A DNA stretch of 6,076 bases from an uncultured Methylococcaceae bacterium (GCA_903903365.1 CAIUYS010000566.1:1-6076); one strand, 5' to 3'; shown: positions 1-5,960, numbered from the stretch's first letter. Notes: a model not told the origin generated them from the letters alone. Translations and numbers: made by a program.

Positions 1-17
1 AAAAACCAAAGAAAAAT

Positions 18-44
18 CTTCGTGTTCTTCGTGTCTTCGTGGTG
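18..44. repeat. Short tandem repeat of CTTCGTGT units
   Basis: Three tandem units CTTCGTGTT, CTTCGTGT and CTTCGTGG (18-42) lie at the left edge. This resembles degenerate intergenic repeats of the CTTCGTGTCCTTCGTGG kind that recur in many unrelated bacterial genomes (recalled, not searched). It may be longer, since it lies close to the window edge. Confidence 0.5.
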
Positions 45-67
45 AAATGTCTTAAGTTTATGTCTGG

Positions 68-87
68 GGGTTAAGTTTAATTAACCC
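68..87. other. Inverted repeat in the pykA downstream region
   Basis: GGGTTAA (68-74) and TTAACCC (81-87) form a perfect 7-bp stem with a 6-base loop. A 9-base direct repeat TTAAGTTTA (52-60 and 71-79) overlaps it. No T-run follows on the minus strand. Function unknown. Confidence 0.35.
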
Positions 88-122
88 GACGACTATTGAT
101 ACCGTGTTAACCGTCAACAGCA

Positions 123-169
123 TGAGTGATTCTGTACCCGGCTTATAATCCAGGTACAGAATCAACTCA
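123..169. other. Long hairpin just downstream of pykA
   Basis: GATTCTGTACC (128-138) pairs perfectly with GGTACAGAATC (153-163) across a 14-base loop. After a one-base bulge (164) TGAGT (123-127) pairs with ACTCA (165-169), giving 16 base pairs in all. The hairpin starts two bases beyond the pykA stop. No T-run follows on the minus strand, so it is not a standard Rho-independent terminator; it may stabilise the 3' end of the gap-pykA mRNA or be a dispersed repeat. Confidence 0.5.
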
Positions 170-171
170 AA

Positions 172-1623
172 TTAAGGCGTTAAGCCTTGTCCAATGACGA
201 TCACTTTTAACGCATTAGTGCCACCTTCTATACCGGTCAAATCACCTTTAGTGATAATATATTTATCACCGTCTTTTGCTTTGTGCCATTTTCTAAGCTC
301 TTTAACAATGCTGCGATTAACTTCAGCATGATCATTATTGCCTTGAAGCTTAAAATACATAGGAAAAACACCTCGATAAAGGGTCACTTTACCCAGTGTT
401 TTTTCTTGGCCGCTTAATGCAAAAATAGGCATTCCAGAACTGATTCTGGACATCCACAGAGGAGTTGAACCAGATTCTGTTAACGCTACAATACCTTTGA
501 TATTGGCATGGTTGGCCATATACATGGCTGACATGGCAATGGCCTCATCATCACGCTCAAAGTGTTTAACATTGATACGGTGATCAGATTCACGAACACT
601 GCGTTGCTTTTCTGCTTCTATGCAAATCCGATGCATTGCTTCAACTGCTTTTACCGGATAATTTCCGGATGCTGTTTCTGCCGACAACATAATGGCATCA
701 GTTCCGTCATAAACGGCATTGGCAACATCGAACACTTCAGCCCGGGTAGGGATTGGGTTTTCGATCATGGACTCCATCATTTGTGTTGCGGTAATAGCAA
801 CACGATTAAGTTCACGCGTACGTTTAATTAGTAATTTTTGTACAGCAGGCAAATTGGCATCGCCAATTTCAACACCCAGATCGCCACGCGCAACCATCAC
901 AGCATCAGATGCCAGGATGATTTCGTCCATAACATCCGGAACTATCGCTTCTGCACGTTCAACTTTAGAAACAATACCTGCATAACAACCTTCAGCAACC
1001 AGTAAACGACGCGCTTCATTAAGATCTTCAGCGCAACGTGGAAAAGATACGGCTACATAATCGCACTGCATAAGAGCGATAGTTTTGATATCTTCTTTGT
1101 CTTTTTCAGTTAATGCCGCAGCAGAAAGTCCACCACCCATCAGGTTAATACCTTTATTGTTGGATAGTGCTCCACCAACAATAACGGTACAGTTAACGCG
1201 CATATCAACTACATTAACCACATCCAACACAATACGACCGTCATCCAGTAACAGGCGGCTTCCCGGTCTGACTTCCAGAGCTAAAGGTTCGTAAGTGATA
1301 CCAACTTGGGTGTTATCACCTTGAGTCGGGTCAAAGTTAATGTCTAGTGCAAAATCCTGGCCTTCATTTAAAATTACCTTGGTATCTTTAAAGCGGGCGA
1401 TACGGATTTTAGGGCCTTGTAAATCAGCCAGAATACCTACGCGTCTGCCGGTTTTTTTGCTAAGTGCACGAACCGCATCAGCTCTGTCGAGGTGATCTTG
1501 AGCAGAACCATGAGAAAAGTTCATCCGGACAACGTCAATACCCGCCTTGAATAAGCCTTCAAGTACACCGGGCTTATCAGTTGCAGGGCCGAGTGTGGCT
1601 AAAATTTTGGTTCTTCTTAACAT
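172..1623 (-). CDS. pykA: Pyruvate kinase, PykA type, predicted K+-independent
   Basis: Converts phosphoenolpyruvate and ADP to pyruvate and ATP in the cytosol, the last step of glycolysis. The 483-residue length is normal for a bacterial pyruvate kinase without an extra C-terminal domain. Visible motifs are TKILATLGPA (5-14), R33 and MNFSHG (34-39), DLQGPKIRI (67-75), the B domain (about 75-175), catalytic K220 with metal ligand E222 in SKVER, MVARGDLGVE (243-252, metal ligand D248) and ATQMMESM (279-286). The regulatory C-domain spans about 355-483. Similarity to E. coli PykA is evident throughout (LSNNKGIN, GGGLSA, EAIAMSAMY). PykA enzymes are typically activated by AMP or sugar phosphates rather than fructose 1,6-bisphosphate; that is family knowledge, not visible here. 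The residues matching rabbit positions 113/114/117/120 are L68, Q69, K72 and I75, the K+-independent pattern. The ATG is fixed by an in-frame stop at 1627-1629. The ribosome site is weak (GGA, 8 bases upstream). It lies 12 bases after gap, so the two are probably cotranscribed. Confidence 0.97.
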   Translation of the reverse strand: MLRRTKILATLGPATDKPGVLEGLFKAGIDVVRMNFSHGSAQDHLDRADAVRALSKKTGRRVGILADLQGPKIRIARFKDTKVILNEGQDFALDINFDPTQGDNTQVGITYEPLALEVRPGSRLLLDDGRIVLDVVNVVDMRVNCTVIVGGALSNNKGINLMGGGLSAAALTEKDKEDIKTIALMQCDYVAVSFPRCAEDLNEARRLLVAEGCYAGIVSKVERAEAIVPDVMDEIILASDAVMVARGDLGVEIGDANLPAVQKLLIKRTRELNRVAITATQMMESMIENPIPTRAEVFDVANAVYDGTDAIMLSAETASGNYPVKAVEAMHRICIEAEKQRSVRESDHRINVKHFERDDEAIAMSAMYMANHANIKGIVALTESGSTPLWMSRISSGMPIFALSGQEKTLGKVTLYRGVFPMYFKLQGNNDHAEVNRSIVKELRKWHKAKDGDKYIITKGDLTGIEGGTNALKVIVIGQGLTP

Positions 1624-1635
1624 TAATTAAATCCG

Positions 1636-2649
1636 TTATTTGGCGTTTACAAAAGCGATTGTGGTATCCAGCATACGATTTGAGAAACCCCATTCGTTAT
1701 CATACCAGGACAAGACTTTTACCAAACGGCCGCCCAATACTTTAGTCAGGGGTGCTTCGTAAATAGAGGAGGCAGGGTTATGATTAAAATCAATGGAAAC
1801 CAACGGTCTTTCATTGATATCAAGAATACCTTTTAAAGCGCCATTAGAGGCCGCTGTTAAAATTTCGTTAATTTCTGCTACGCTGGTATCTCTGGCCGCA
1901 TGAAAAGTTAAATCAACAACAGACACATTGATAGTCGGTACGCGCATGGCAAAACCATCCAGTTTTCCAGCCAATTCAGGCAATACCAAACCAACAGCGG
2001 CTGCTGCACCGGTTTTGGTAGGAATCATGGATTGAGTCGCTGAACGGGCACGGCGTAAATCGGGGTGATAGACGTCAGTCAGAACCTGATCATTGGTGTA
2101 TGAATGGATGGTAGTCATTAAACCGCTTTCAATGCCAATAGCGTCGTTTAAAGGCTTTACAATCGGTGCCAGACAGTTGGTTGTGCATGAAGCGTTGGAA
2201 ATAACGGTATCAGACGCTTTCAAGGTGTCGTGGTTTACGCCAAATACGATGGTGCCGTCAACATCATCACCGCCGGGCGCTGAAATAATGACTTTTTTTG
2301 CGCCGGCAGTAATGTGTGCTGATGCTTTAGCTTTGCTGGTGAAAAAACCGGTACATTCATGAACAACGTCAACACCCAGTTCAGCCCAAGGTAGTTTTGA
2401 CGGATCTCTTTCAGAGAAAACCCGGATTTTATCGCCATTGATAACAATGAAGTCGCCATCGACAGTGACTTCAAAAGGAAATTTTCCATGCACAGAGTCA
2501 TATTGTGTCAGGTGAGCATTGGTGTTGCTGTCACATAAGTCATTGATTGCAACTATTTGAATTTCATTGGTACGGCCTGATTCATATAATGCACGGACGA
2601 TATTACGTCCAATACGACCATAACCATTGATTGCAACTTTAATTGGCAT
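1636..2649 (-). CDS. gap: Glyceraldehyde-3-phosphate dehydrogenase, class I
   Basis: Oxidises and phosphorylates glyceraldehyde 3-phosphate to 1,3-bisphosphoglycerate with reduction of NAD(P)+; a cytosolic homotetramer in this family. The full length of 337 residues is normal. The Rossmann dinucleotide motif INGYGRIGR is at 7-15. The active site SNASCTTNCLAP (151-162) carries nucleophile C155, and H182 in TTIHSYTNDQ is the catalytic base. The substrate and anion-binding segment RRARSATQSMIPTKTGAAAA (199-218) and the C-terminal WYDNEWGFSNRM (315-326) are intact. D37 after the second beta strand (AIND) is the acidic residue associated with NAD preference, but position 194 is Tyr where NAD-specific Bacillus enzymes have Pro, so cofactor choice is not settled. 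The start has a clear GGAG seven bases upstream. The gene leads the gap-pykA operon, and the 267 bases before it probably contain the promoter. No sign of damage or transfer. Confidence 0.98.
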   Translation of the reverse strand: MPIKVAINGYGRIGRNIVRALYESGRTNEIQIVAINDLCDSNTNAHLTQYDSVHGKFPFEVTVDGDFIVINGDKIRVFSERDPSKLPWAELGVDVVHECTGFFTSKAKASAHITAGAKKVIISAPGGDDVDGTIVFGVNHDTLKASDTVISNASCTTNCLAPIVKPLNDAIGIESGLMTTIHSYTNDQVLTDVYHPDLRRARSATQSMIPTKTGAAAAVGLVLPELAGKLDGFAMRVPTINVSVVDLTFHAARDTSVAEINEILTAASNGALKGILDINERPLVSIDFNHNPASSIYEAPLTKVLGGRLVKVLSWYDNEWGFSNRMLDTTIAFVNAK

Positions 2650-2656
2650 TGAGTAT

Positions 2657-2660
2657 CTCC
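2657..2660 (-). promoter_or_regulatory. Ribosome binding site of gap
   Basis: On the minus strand GGAG lies seven bases before the gap ATG, the best Shine-Dalgarno in the glycolytic block. It is much stronger than the sites before pykA and the PfkB kinase, fitting the high expression expected of GAPDH. Confidence 0.8.
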
Positions 2661-2700
2661 AGAGTAATTGGGTTAAAAATATTAAAACGGGTGGGTCGAA

Positions 2701-2725
2701 GTTTTTAAAAACAGTATAACTATAC
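2701..2725 (-). promoter_or_regulatory. AT-rich palindromic block and possible -10 region of gap
   Basis: Two adjacent symmetric sequences lie about 50-75 bases before the gap ATG: a perfect 12-bp palindrome GTTTTTAAAAAC (2701-2712) and an inverted repeat GTATA-N2-TATAC (2714-2725). Read on the minus strand the second contains TATACT (2713-2718), a good -10 hexamer. No matching -35 is visible at 16-18 bases upstream, so either the promoter uses an activator or this is not the -10. The symmetry could equally be an operator. Placement in the gap leader is the main support. Confidence 0.3.
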
Positions 2726-2796
2726 CAAAATAGTGGGTGTTTAGTCTATTGATGATCAATACGCACTTACAAAGTAACCTGTCTGTAATAACAACG

Positions 2797-2825
2797 ATGC
2801 TACCTATTTAGCTGGGTAGAAGCAT
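2797..2825 (-). terminator. Hairpin between the PfkB kinase and gap, possible weak terminator
   Basis: On the minus strand ATGC, a TTC bulge and TACC pair across a 10-base loop with GGTA and GCAT, giving 8 base pairs. It is followed by CGTTGTTATT, which is T-rich but not a true T-run. It lies about 90 bases after the kinase stop and 150 before gap, where a terminator of the kinase transcript would be expected. The stem is short and bulged, so this is a tentative call. Confidence 0.2.
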
Positions 2826-2916
2826 TATCCGCTATGCAATTTTGACATTCAGGTTTGTAGTCATCCGAAGCAGGTTGAGGTTATTAACTCCGTCACTTTT
2901 TAAATAAATTTCAGGA

Positions 2917-3834
2917 TTAATGACCTGAGCTTTCCTTTTTTTGGGTGTCAAACAATGCTTGATGCTCTTCTTTTGAGGGCAGTCCTGAGCGTGCGCCAAT
3001 TGTTGTGCAGCACAATGCGCCGGCGGCGCTTGCGTAGCGTAACACATCAAGCCAGTTCATGTTGGAGGCAACGGCGGCTGCAAATGCGCCATGAAAAGCA
3101 TCGCCTGCGCCAGTCGTGTCAATGGCATTGACAGAAAAGGCAGGCAATACACCTCGCTCTTGTCCGTGTTGCCAAATCAGGCCTCTTTCGCCCAAGGTAA
3201 TGACAACCGTTGGCGATACTTCTGCCAAACGTGTTAAAGCCGCATGTTCATCGCCTGCAAATTGCAGGGCGAATTTTTCGGAGCAAACCAGGTAATCCAT
3301 ACGTTCCATCAAGGCGAGCGTTCCTTCGTGTAGGGAACCAGCATCCAGTACAGTGGGGATTCCTTCGCTTTGTGTGCGCACCAGCAGGGAGTTGGACAGG
3401 TGCGGTTCGTGACCATCGAACAAAACAACTTTGGGTGTGACAGAAGAAAAATCAACTGCTCCCGACGGCAATGGTCTGGTTTCACCTTTGTAATTGACCA
3501 AAGCCCGTTTACCGTTCGGTTTGACTAAAATCGTAGAAAGCGGGGTAGGGGAGTCGCCGCGAATAATGAGGTTAGTGTTAATACCGTATTGACGCAGCTC
3601 CTGATAATGTTTTTCGCCGTAAATATCCTGCCCCAGATAACCGGCGAAGGCCGCTTTAAATCCAAGTTTGGCAATGGTTACGGCAGCATTGGCCGCAGGA
3701 CCGCCACCACAACTGACAAAGCCTTGTGCGGAAATTTTTTCATCTTCGGAGGGATGATGGGCAACCGAAAAGATCAGGTCATAAGAGGTATGACCTACAC
3801 AAAGGACGTCAATGGGAGTCGGGTCATTAGTCAT
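2917..3834 (-). CDS. PfkB/ribokinase-family carbohydrate kinase, YihV/ketohexokinase-like, substrate unknown
   Basis: A cytosolic ATP-dependent kinase expected to phosphorylate a sugar or sugar-like substrate. Its 305 residues are typical of the family. The N-terminal beta strand IDVLCVGHTSYDLI (8-21) is followed by the first PfkB signature, GGGPAANAAVTIAKLG (43-58). LDAGS (163-167) and VVITLGERG (210-218) follow. The second signature DTTGAGDAFHGAF (239-251) holds the anion hole G242-A243-G244 and catalytic base D245. The C-terminal block RYASAAGALCCTTIGARSGLP (about 266-285) and the GGGPAA and NYKG-type segments resemble the sulfofructose kinase YihV and ketohexokinase-like branch more than ribokinase or 1-phosphofructokinase, judged from recalled sequences. 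No sulfoglycolysis genes are nearby, so a YihV function is not claimed. The gene stands alone, 272 bases after the EAL gene and 267 before gap. No Shine-Dalgarno is visible before the ATG; the leader is very AT-rich. Proximity to gap-pykA suggests, but does not prove, feeding of glycolysis. Confidence 0.9.
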   Translation of the reverse strand: MTNDPTPIDVLCVGHTSYDLIFSVAHHPSEDEKISAQGFVSCGGGPAANAAVTIAKLGFKAAFAGYLGQDIYGEKHYQELRQYGINTNLIIRGDSPTPLSTILVKPNGKRALVNYKGETRPLPSGAVDFSSVTPKVVLFDGHEPHLSNSLLVRTQSEGIPTVLDAGSLHEGTLALMERMDYLVCSEKFALQFAGDEHAALTRLAEVSPTVVITLGERGLIWQHGQERGVLPAFSVNAIDTTGAGDAFHGAFAAAVASNMNWLDVLRYASAAGALCCTTIGARSGLPSKEEHQALFDTQKKESSGH

Positions 3835-3907
3835 TAAAGATTAAAATTTAAACAAAAATTAAAGGGTTAAAAAAATCCTAACTATCCAGAAGATGCGGGC
3901 TTTGATC

Positions 3908-4055
3908 ATAGAACACGGATGACACAGATTTGACGGGATTCAACGGATTTTATTTTAGTTTAAAAAATGCCTGCCTTGTTCCCACGCTCCGTTGTTATGA
4001 GTCACGGTTAAGGTATTTTCCTTATCCGTGTTTAGCTGTCAAATCCGTGTTCTAT
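3908..4055. repeat. MITE-like intergenic element with 13-bp inverted ends and 10-bp internal period
   Basis: ATAGAACACGGAT (3908-3920) is repeated exactly in inverted form as ATCCGTGTTCTAT (4043-4055). The left arm consists of four degenerate 10-base units over 3911-3950, all variants of an ACGGAT-type core. The right arm shows the same period on the other strand, with cores at 4024-4030 and 4043-4050. Between the arms lie a hairpin (4003-4030) and CTTGTTCCCACGCTCC (3975-3990), which looks like a fragment of another common bacterial intergenic repeat. No open reading frame of note and no clear target-site duplication is present. It fills most of the 272-base gap between the EAL gene and the sugar kinase. 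Confidence 0.6.
4003..4030. other. Strong hairpin inside the 3908-4055 repeat element
   Basis: CACGG-T-TAAGG, loop TATTTT, CCTTA-T-CCGTG: ten base pairs interrupted by one T/T mismatch, with a 6-base loop. No T-run follows on either strand, so it is not a classical terminator. It would be transcribed in any read-through from the EAL gene into the sugar kinase. Confidence 0.5.
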
Positions 4056-4085
4056 TTTTTAAGGGTTGGTGAGTGACTAAAAATC

Positions 4086-4120
4086 AATTACAGAAATACG
4101 GACTGGTTAATTCTGTAATT
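4086..4120 (-). terminator. Hairpin spanning the EAL gene stop codon, candidate terminator
   Basis: On the minus strand the perfect 10-bp arms AATTACAGAA and TTCTGTAATT are separated by a 15-base loop that contains the TAA stop. The right arm is followed by GATTTTTAG, a short T-tract. The stem is AT-rich, so folding would be weak for a Rho-independent terminator, but the position at the very end of the gene fits. The upstream arm encodes the last residues of the protein. Confidence 0.4.
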
Positions 4121-5741
4121 CAAAGTGACCCATCCATTCAGTGAAATCGCTAACGGATAATGGCTTGTTTAGAAAATAACCTTGTGCCATATCACAGCCA
4201 TAACCTTTGAGTTTAGCCATTATCTCTTCGCTTTCGACGCCCTCTGCGGTAGCCTGTAATCCCAAGTTATGGGCCAGATTAATGATTGTTTTAACCATAA
4301 GTGCGTTATTTTTATTGCTCATCATATCCATAACAAACGACTTGTCTATTTTGAGCTCTGTCAGTGGCATTTTGCTCAGATAACCTAATGATGAATAGCC
4401 TGTCCCAAAATCATCGATTAAAAACTGATAGCCCATGCCATGCAGTTGATTTATTATTTCCAGGGCACTTTCAGGATCATTCATAATCGATCCTTCAGTA
4501 ATCTCCAGCATAATCCATTCGGGTTTAATCAATGCGGAAGCCGCCACACCGGCTATAAGATCGGGCAATTCAGGATCATGTAAATCTTTGGATGACAAGT
4601 TAACCGATACTTTTATATCAAGCCCTTGTTTATGCCAGTCCGCACAATTGCGAAAAGCCCGTTGCAATACCCAGAGAGTAACTTGTTTAATGGTTCTGGT
4701 ATGTTCCGCCATCGGGATAAATTCATCGGGTGAAACAGTTCCCTGGGTGAGGTGATTCCAGCGAACCAAGGCTTCAGCGCCCAACAACTTGCCGGTCTGG
4801 ATTGATACCTTCGCCTGATAAAACAGCTCAAGTTGATCCCGATTTATGGCATTACGAAGCTCGGATATTAAGGTCAACCGCTTTGGGCTGTACTTATCAA
4901 ATGCCGGTTCGTAGATGCAATAACCTTTGCTTGATTTTTGGGCCATGTGCAGCGCTACGCCCGCTCTTTGTACCAAGGTATCAACATCATCACCGTGATC
5001 CGGAAAATTAACAATGCCAATATTGGGATGCACCGAGACTTTAAGGTGACTGATAAGAAAAGGCGGTTCCATAACCTGCTGAATAGCCTGAGCGAGGCGT
5101 TCGCCGATCGCTATATTGACAATATTGGTTAAAATAAAACCGAAAATATTGCTGTCAATTTTTGCAATCGCGTCGCGTTCTTGGCTGACTCCCTTTAACC
5201 GGGAGGATATTTGCTTGAGAACAAGATCGCCACTGCTACGACCCAAGGTATCGTAGACATCTTTGAAATTTTCAATTTCTATCAGTAAAATGGACATTAA
5301 TTGATTTTGGGCATCCGCCAAAAAAATAGCTTGTTCTACCCTGTCATAAAACAGCGCTCTATTAGGCAGATCGGTCAGAGAATCATGGGTGCTGTCGTAA
5401 TCGAACTTTTTTTCCAGACTATCCGCCTTACTGCGTAATTCCTGAGTCTGATCAAAAATCATGGCGCCGGCCTGGTAGGCAATCATTGTGCTGGAGTACT
5501 GCCCCCAGAAACCAAAGACAAAAGGAATACAGTCTAAAACCCAAAGTGCCACGTTGTTCTTTTGCGCAGCCATAATACCCGACAGGGACACAGCGCCGGT
5601 GTTAAAATAACTAACCATAAAAGTAGCAATAATAATAGCGGCAACCGCTATTAAAACACCTTGATAGGCTTTTTTTGAAGCCTCGCTCTTAAGAATTTTG
5701 ACGTTATCGCCGAGTAAACTTTTTGCAATCGTTAAAATCAT
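4107..5741 (-). CDS. Membrane-anchored GGDEF-EAL protein, predicted c-di-GMP phosphodiesterase
   Basis: Predicted to hydrolyse cyclic di-GMP to pGpG at the inner membrane. In the 544-residue protein a Lys-bearing N-terminus leads into a transmembrane helix at about 26-47 and a second hydrophobic segment at about 64-90, then a charged linker (97-115). The GGDEF domain (about 116-278) keeps DSLTDLPNR (120-128), but the signature is replaced by DSNIF (196-200) and the usual first metal-binding Asp region reads IEIENFK, so cyclase activity is unlikely. The EAL domain (about 288-538) looks complete: EALVRW (323-328), N381, E413 in EITEG, DDFGTGYSS (443-451), K464, E500 and E503 in AEGVE, Q520 in AQGYFLNKPL. 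No periplasmic sensor domain exists; the loop between the helices is only about 16 residues. I prefer the ATG at 5741, which has GGAG eight bases upstream; a TTG at 5774 would add 11 residues with no evident ribosome site. Flanked by repeats, so probably its own transcript. Confidence 0.93.
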   Translation of the reverse strand: MILTIAKSLLGDNVKILKSEASKKAYQGVLIAVAAIIIATFMVSYFNTGAVSLSGIMAAQKNNVALWVLDCIPFVFGFWGQYSSTMIAYQAGAMIFDQTQELRSKADSLEKKFDYDSTHDSLTDLPNRALFYDRVEQAIFLADAQNQLMSILLIEIENFKDVYDTLGRSSGDLVLKQISSRLKGVSQERDAIAKIDSNIFGFILTNIVNIAIGERLAQAIQQVMEPPFLISHLKVSVHPNIGIVNFPDHGDDVDTLVQRAGVALHMAQKSSKGYCIYEPAFDKYSPKRLTLISELRNAINRDQLELFYQAKVSIQTGKLLGAEALVRWNHLTQGTVSPDEFIPMAEHTRTIKQVTLWVLQRAFRNCADWHKQGLDIKVSVNLSSKDLHDPELPDLIAGVAASALIKPEWIMLEITEGSIMNDPESALEIINQLHGMGYQFLIDDFGTGYSSLGYLSKMPLTELKIDKSFVMDMMSNKNNALMVKTIINLAHNLGLQATAEGVESEEIMAKLKGYGCDMAQGYFLNKPLSVSDFTEWMGHFELQN

Positions 5742-5749
5742 CACACTCT

Positions 5750-5753
5750 CTCC
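5750..5753 (-). promoter_or_regulatory. Ribosome binding site that decides the EAL gene start
   Basis: GGAG on the minus strand sits eight bases before the ATG at 5741 within TTGGAGAGAGTGTG. The longer reading starting from TTG at 5774 lacks such a site, so this supports the 544-residue protein. Confidence 0.7.
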
Positions 5754-5759
5754 AATACC

Positions 5760-5777
5760 TATTTGTCTACACAAATA
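5760..5777. promoter_or_regulatory. Operator-like palindrome in the EAL gene leader
   Basis: TATTTGT-CTAC-ACAAATA is a perfect 7-bp inverted repeat with a 4-base centre, 18 bp long, beginning 19 bases upstream of the EAL gene ATG and just before its ribosome site. The size and symmetry suit a dimeric DNA-binding regulator; an mRNA stem-loop is the alternative. The overlapping minus-strand TATATT could be a -10 element, but no -35 partner is seen. Confidence 0.35.
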
Positions 5778-5780
5778 TAA

Positions 5781-5884
5781 GCTTCCCCGCCCTTGAGGGA
5801 GAGTGAAGCGAGGGTGCCAGATTGGGAGGTGAGGATATAATTACTTGATATTATCGTGCCCCAACCCTCTCCAACAGAAGAGGG
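5781..5884. repeat. GC-rich palindromic intergenic repeat
   Basis: Contains two hairpins joined by a G-rich and then AT-rich segment. The first (5781-5809) has outer arms GCTTC/GAAGC and an inner palindrome CCCTTGAGGG (5790-5799). The second (5865-5884) has arms CCCTCT/AGAGGG with an 8-base loop. The run of GAGGG, GGGAGGTGAGG and CCCCAACCCTCTCC motifs matches a style of dispersed intergenic repeat seen in many bacterial genomes (recalled, not searched). It occupies half of the gap between metZ and the EAL gene and carries no open reading frame of interest. Confidence 0.55.
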
Positions 5885-5916
5885 CGCTTGTTCCCGATGT
5901 AACCCATTTTTTTATT

Positions 5917-5947
5917 GAGCATATAGGCTGTGTAGATACCCATGCTC
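5917..5947. other. Short inverted repeat after the metZ-like gene
   Basis: GAGCAT (5917-5922) pairs with ATGCTC (5942-5947) across a 19-base loop, 14 bases after the metZ stop. The run of T on the plus strand (5907-5913) becomes a run of A in the metZ transcript, so this does not qualify as a Rho-independent terminator for that gene. Confidence 0.25.
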
Positions 5948-5960
5948 TTCTATCAGAGGT

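Noticed and set aside
18..44. Possible CRISPR repeats
   Set aside because: The units are 8-9 bases, directly adjacent and without spacers.
73..118. Possible minus-strand promoter with TTGACG near 113-118
   Set aside because: The TTGACG hexamer has no -10 at 16-18 bases, and no gene in the window would start from it.
562..1294. Plus-strand open frames opposite pykA
   Set aside because: They lie wholly antisense to a strongly conserved gene, show no recognisable motif and have Cys/Phe- or Ser/Ile-rich composition typical of antisense frames.
2832..3050. Minus-strand 72-codon frame overlapping the end of the sugar kinase
   Set aside because: It overlaps the kinase in another frame and has no ribosome site or recognisable domain; most of it is a shadow of conserved kinase codons.
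3908..4055. Possible insertion sequence with transposase
   Set aside because: It is only about 148 bases with no meaningful open frame; at most a non-autonomous element.
5742..5774. Eleven-residue N-terminal extension of the EAL protein from TTG at 5774
   Set aside because: TTG is a rare start, no ribosome site precedes it, and the extension would cover the good GGAG site and part of the palindrome before ATG 5741.
5907..5947. Rho-independent terminator for the metZ-like gene
   Set aside because: The T-run is on the wrong strand for the metZ transcript and the stem is only 6 bp with a 19-base loop.
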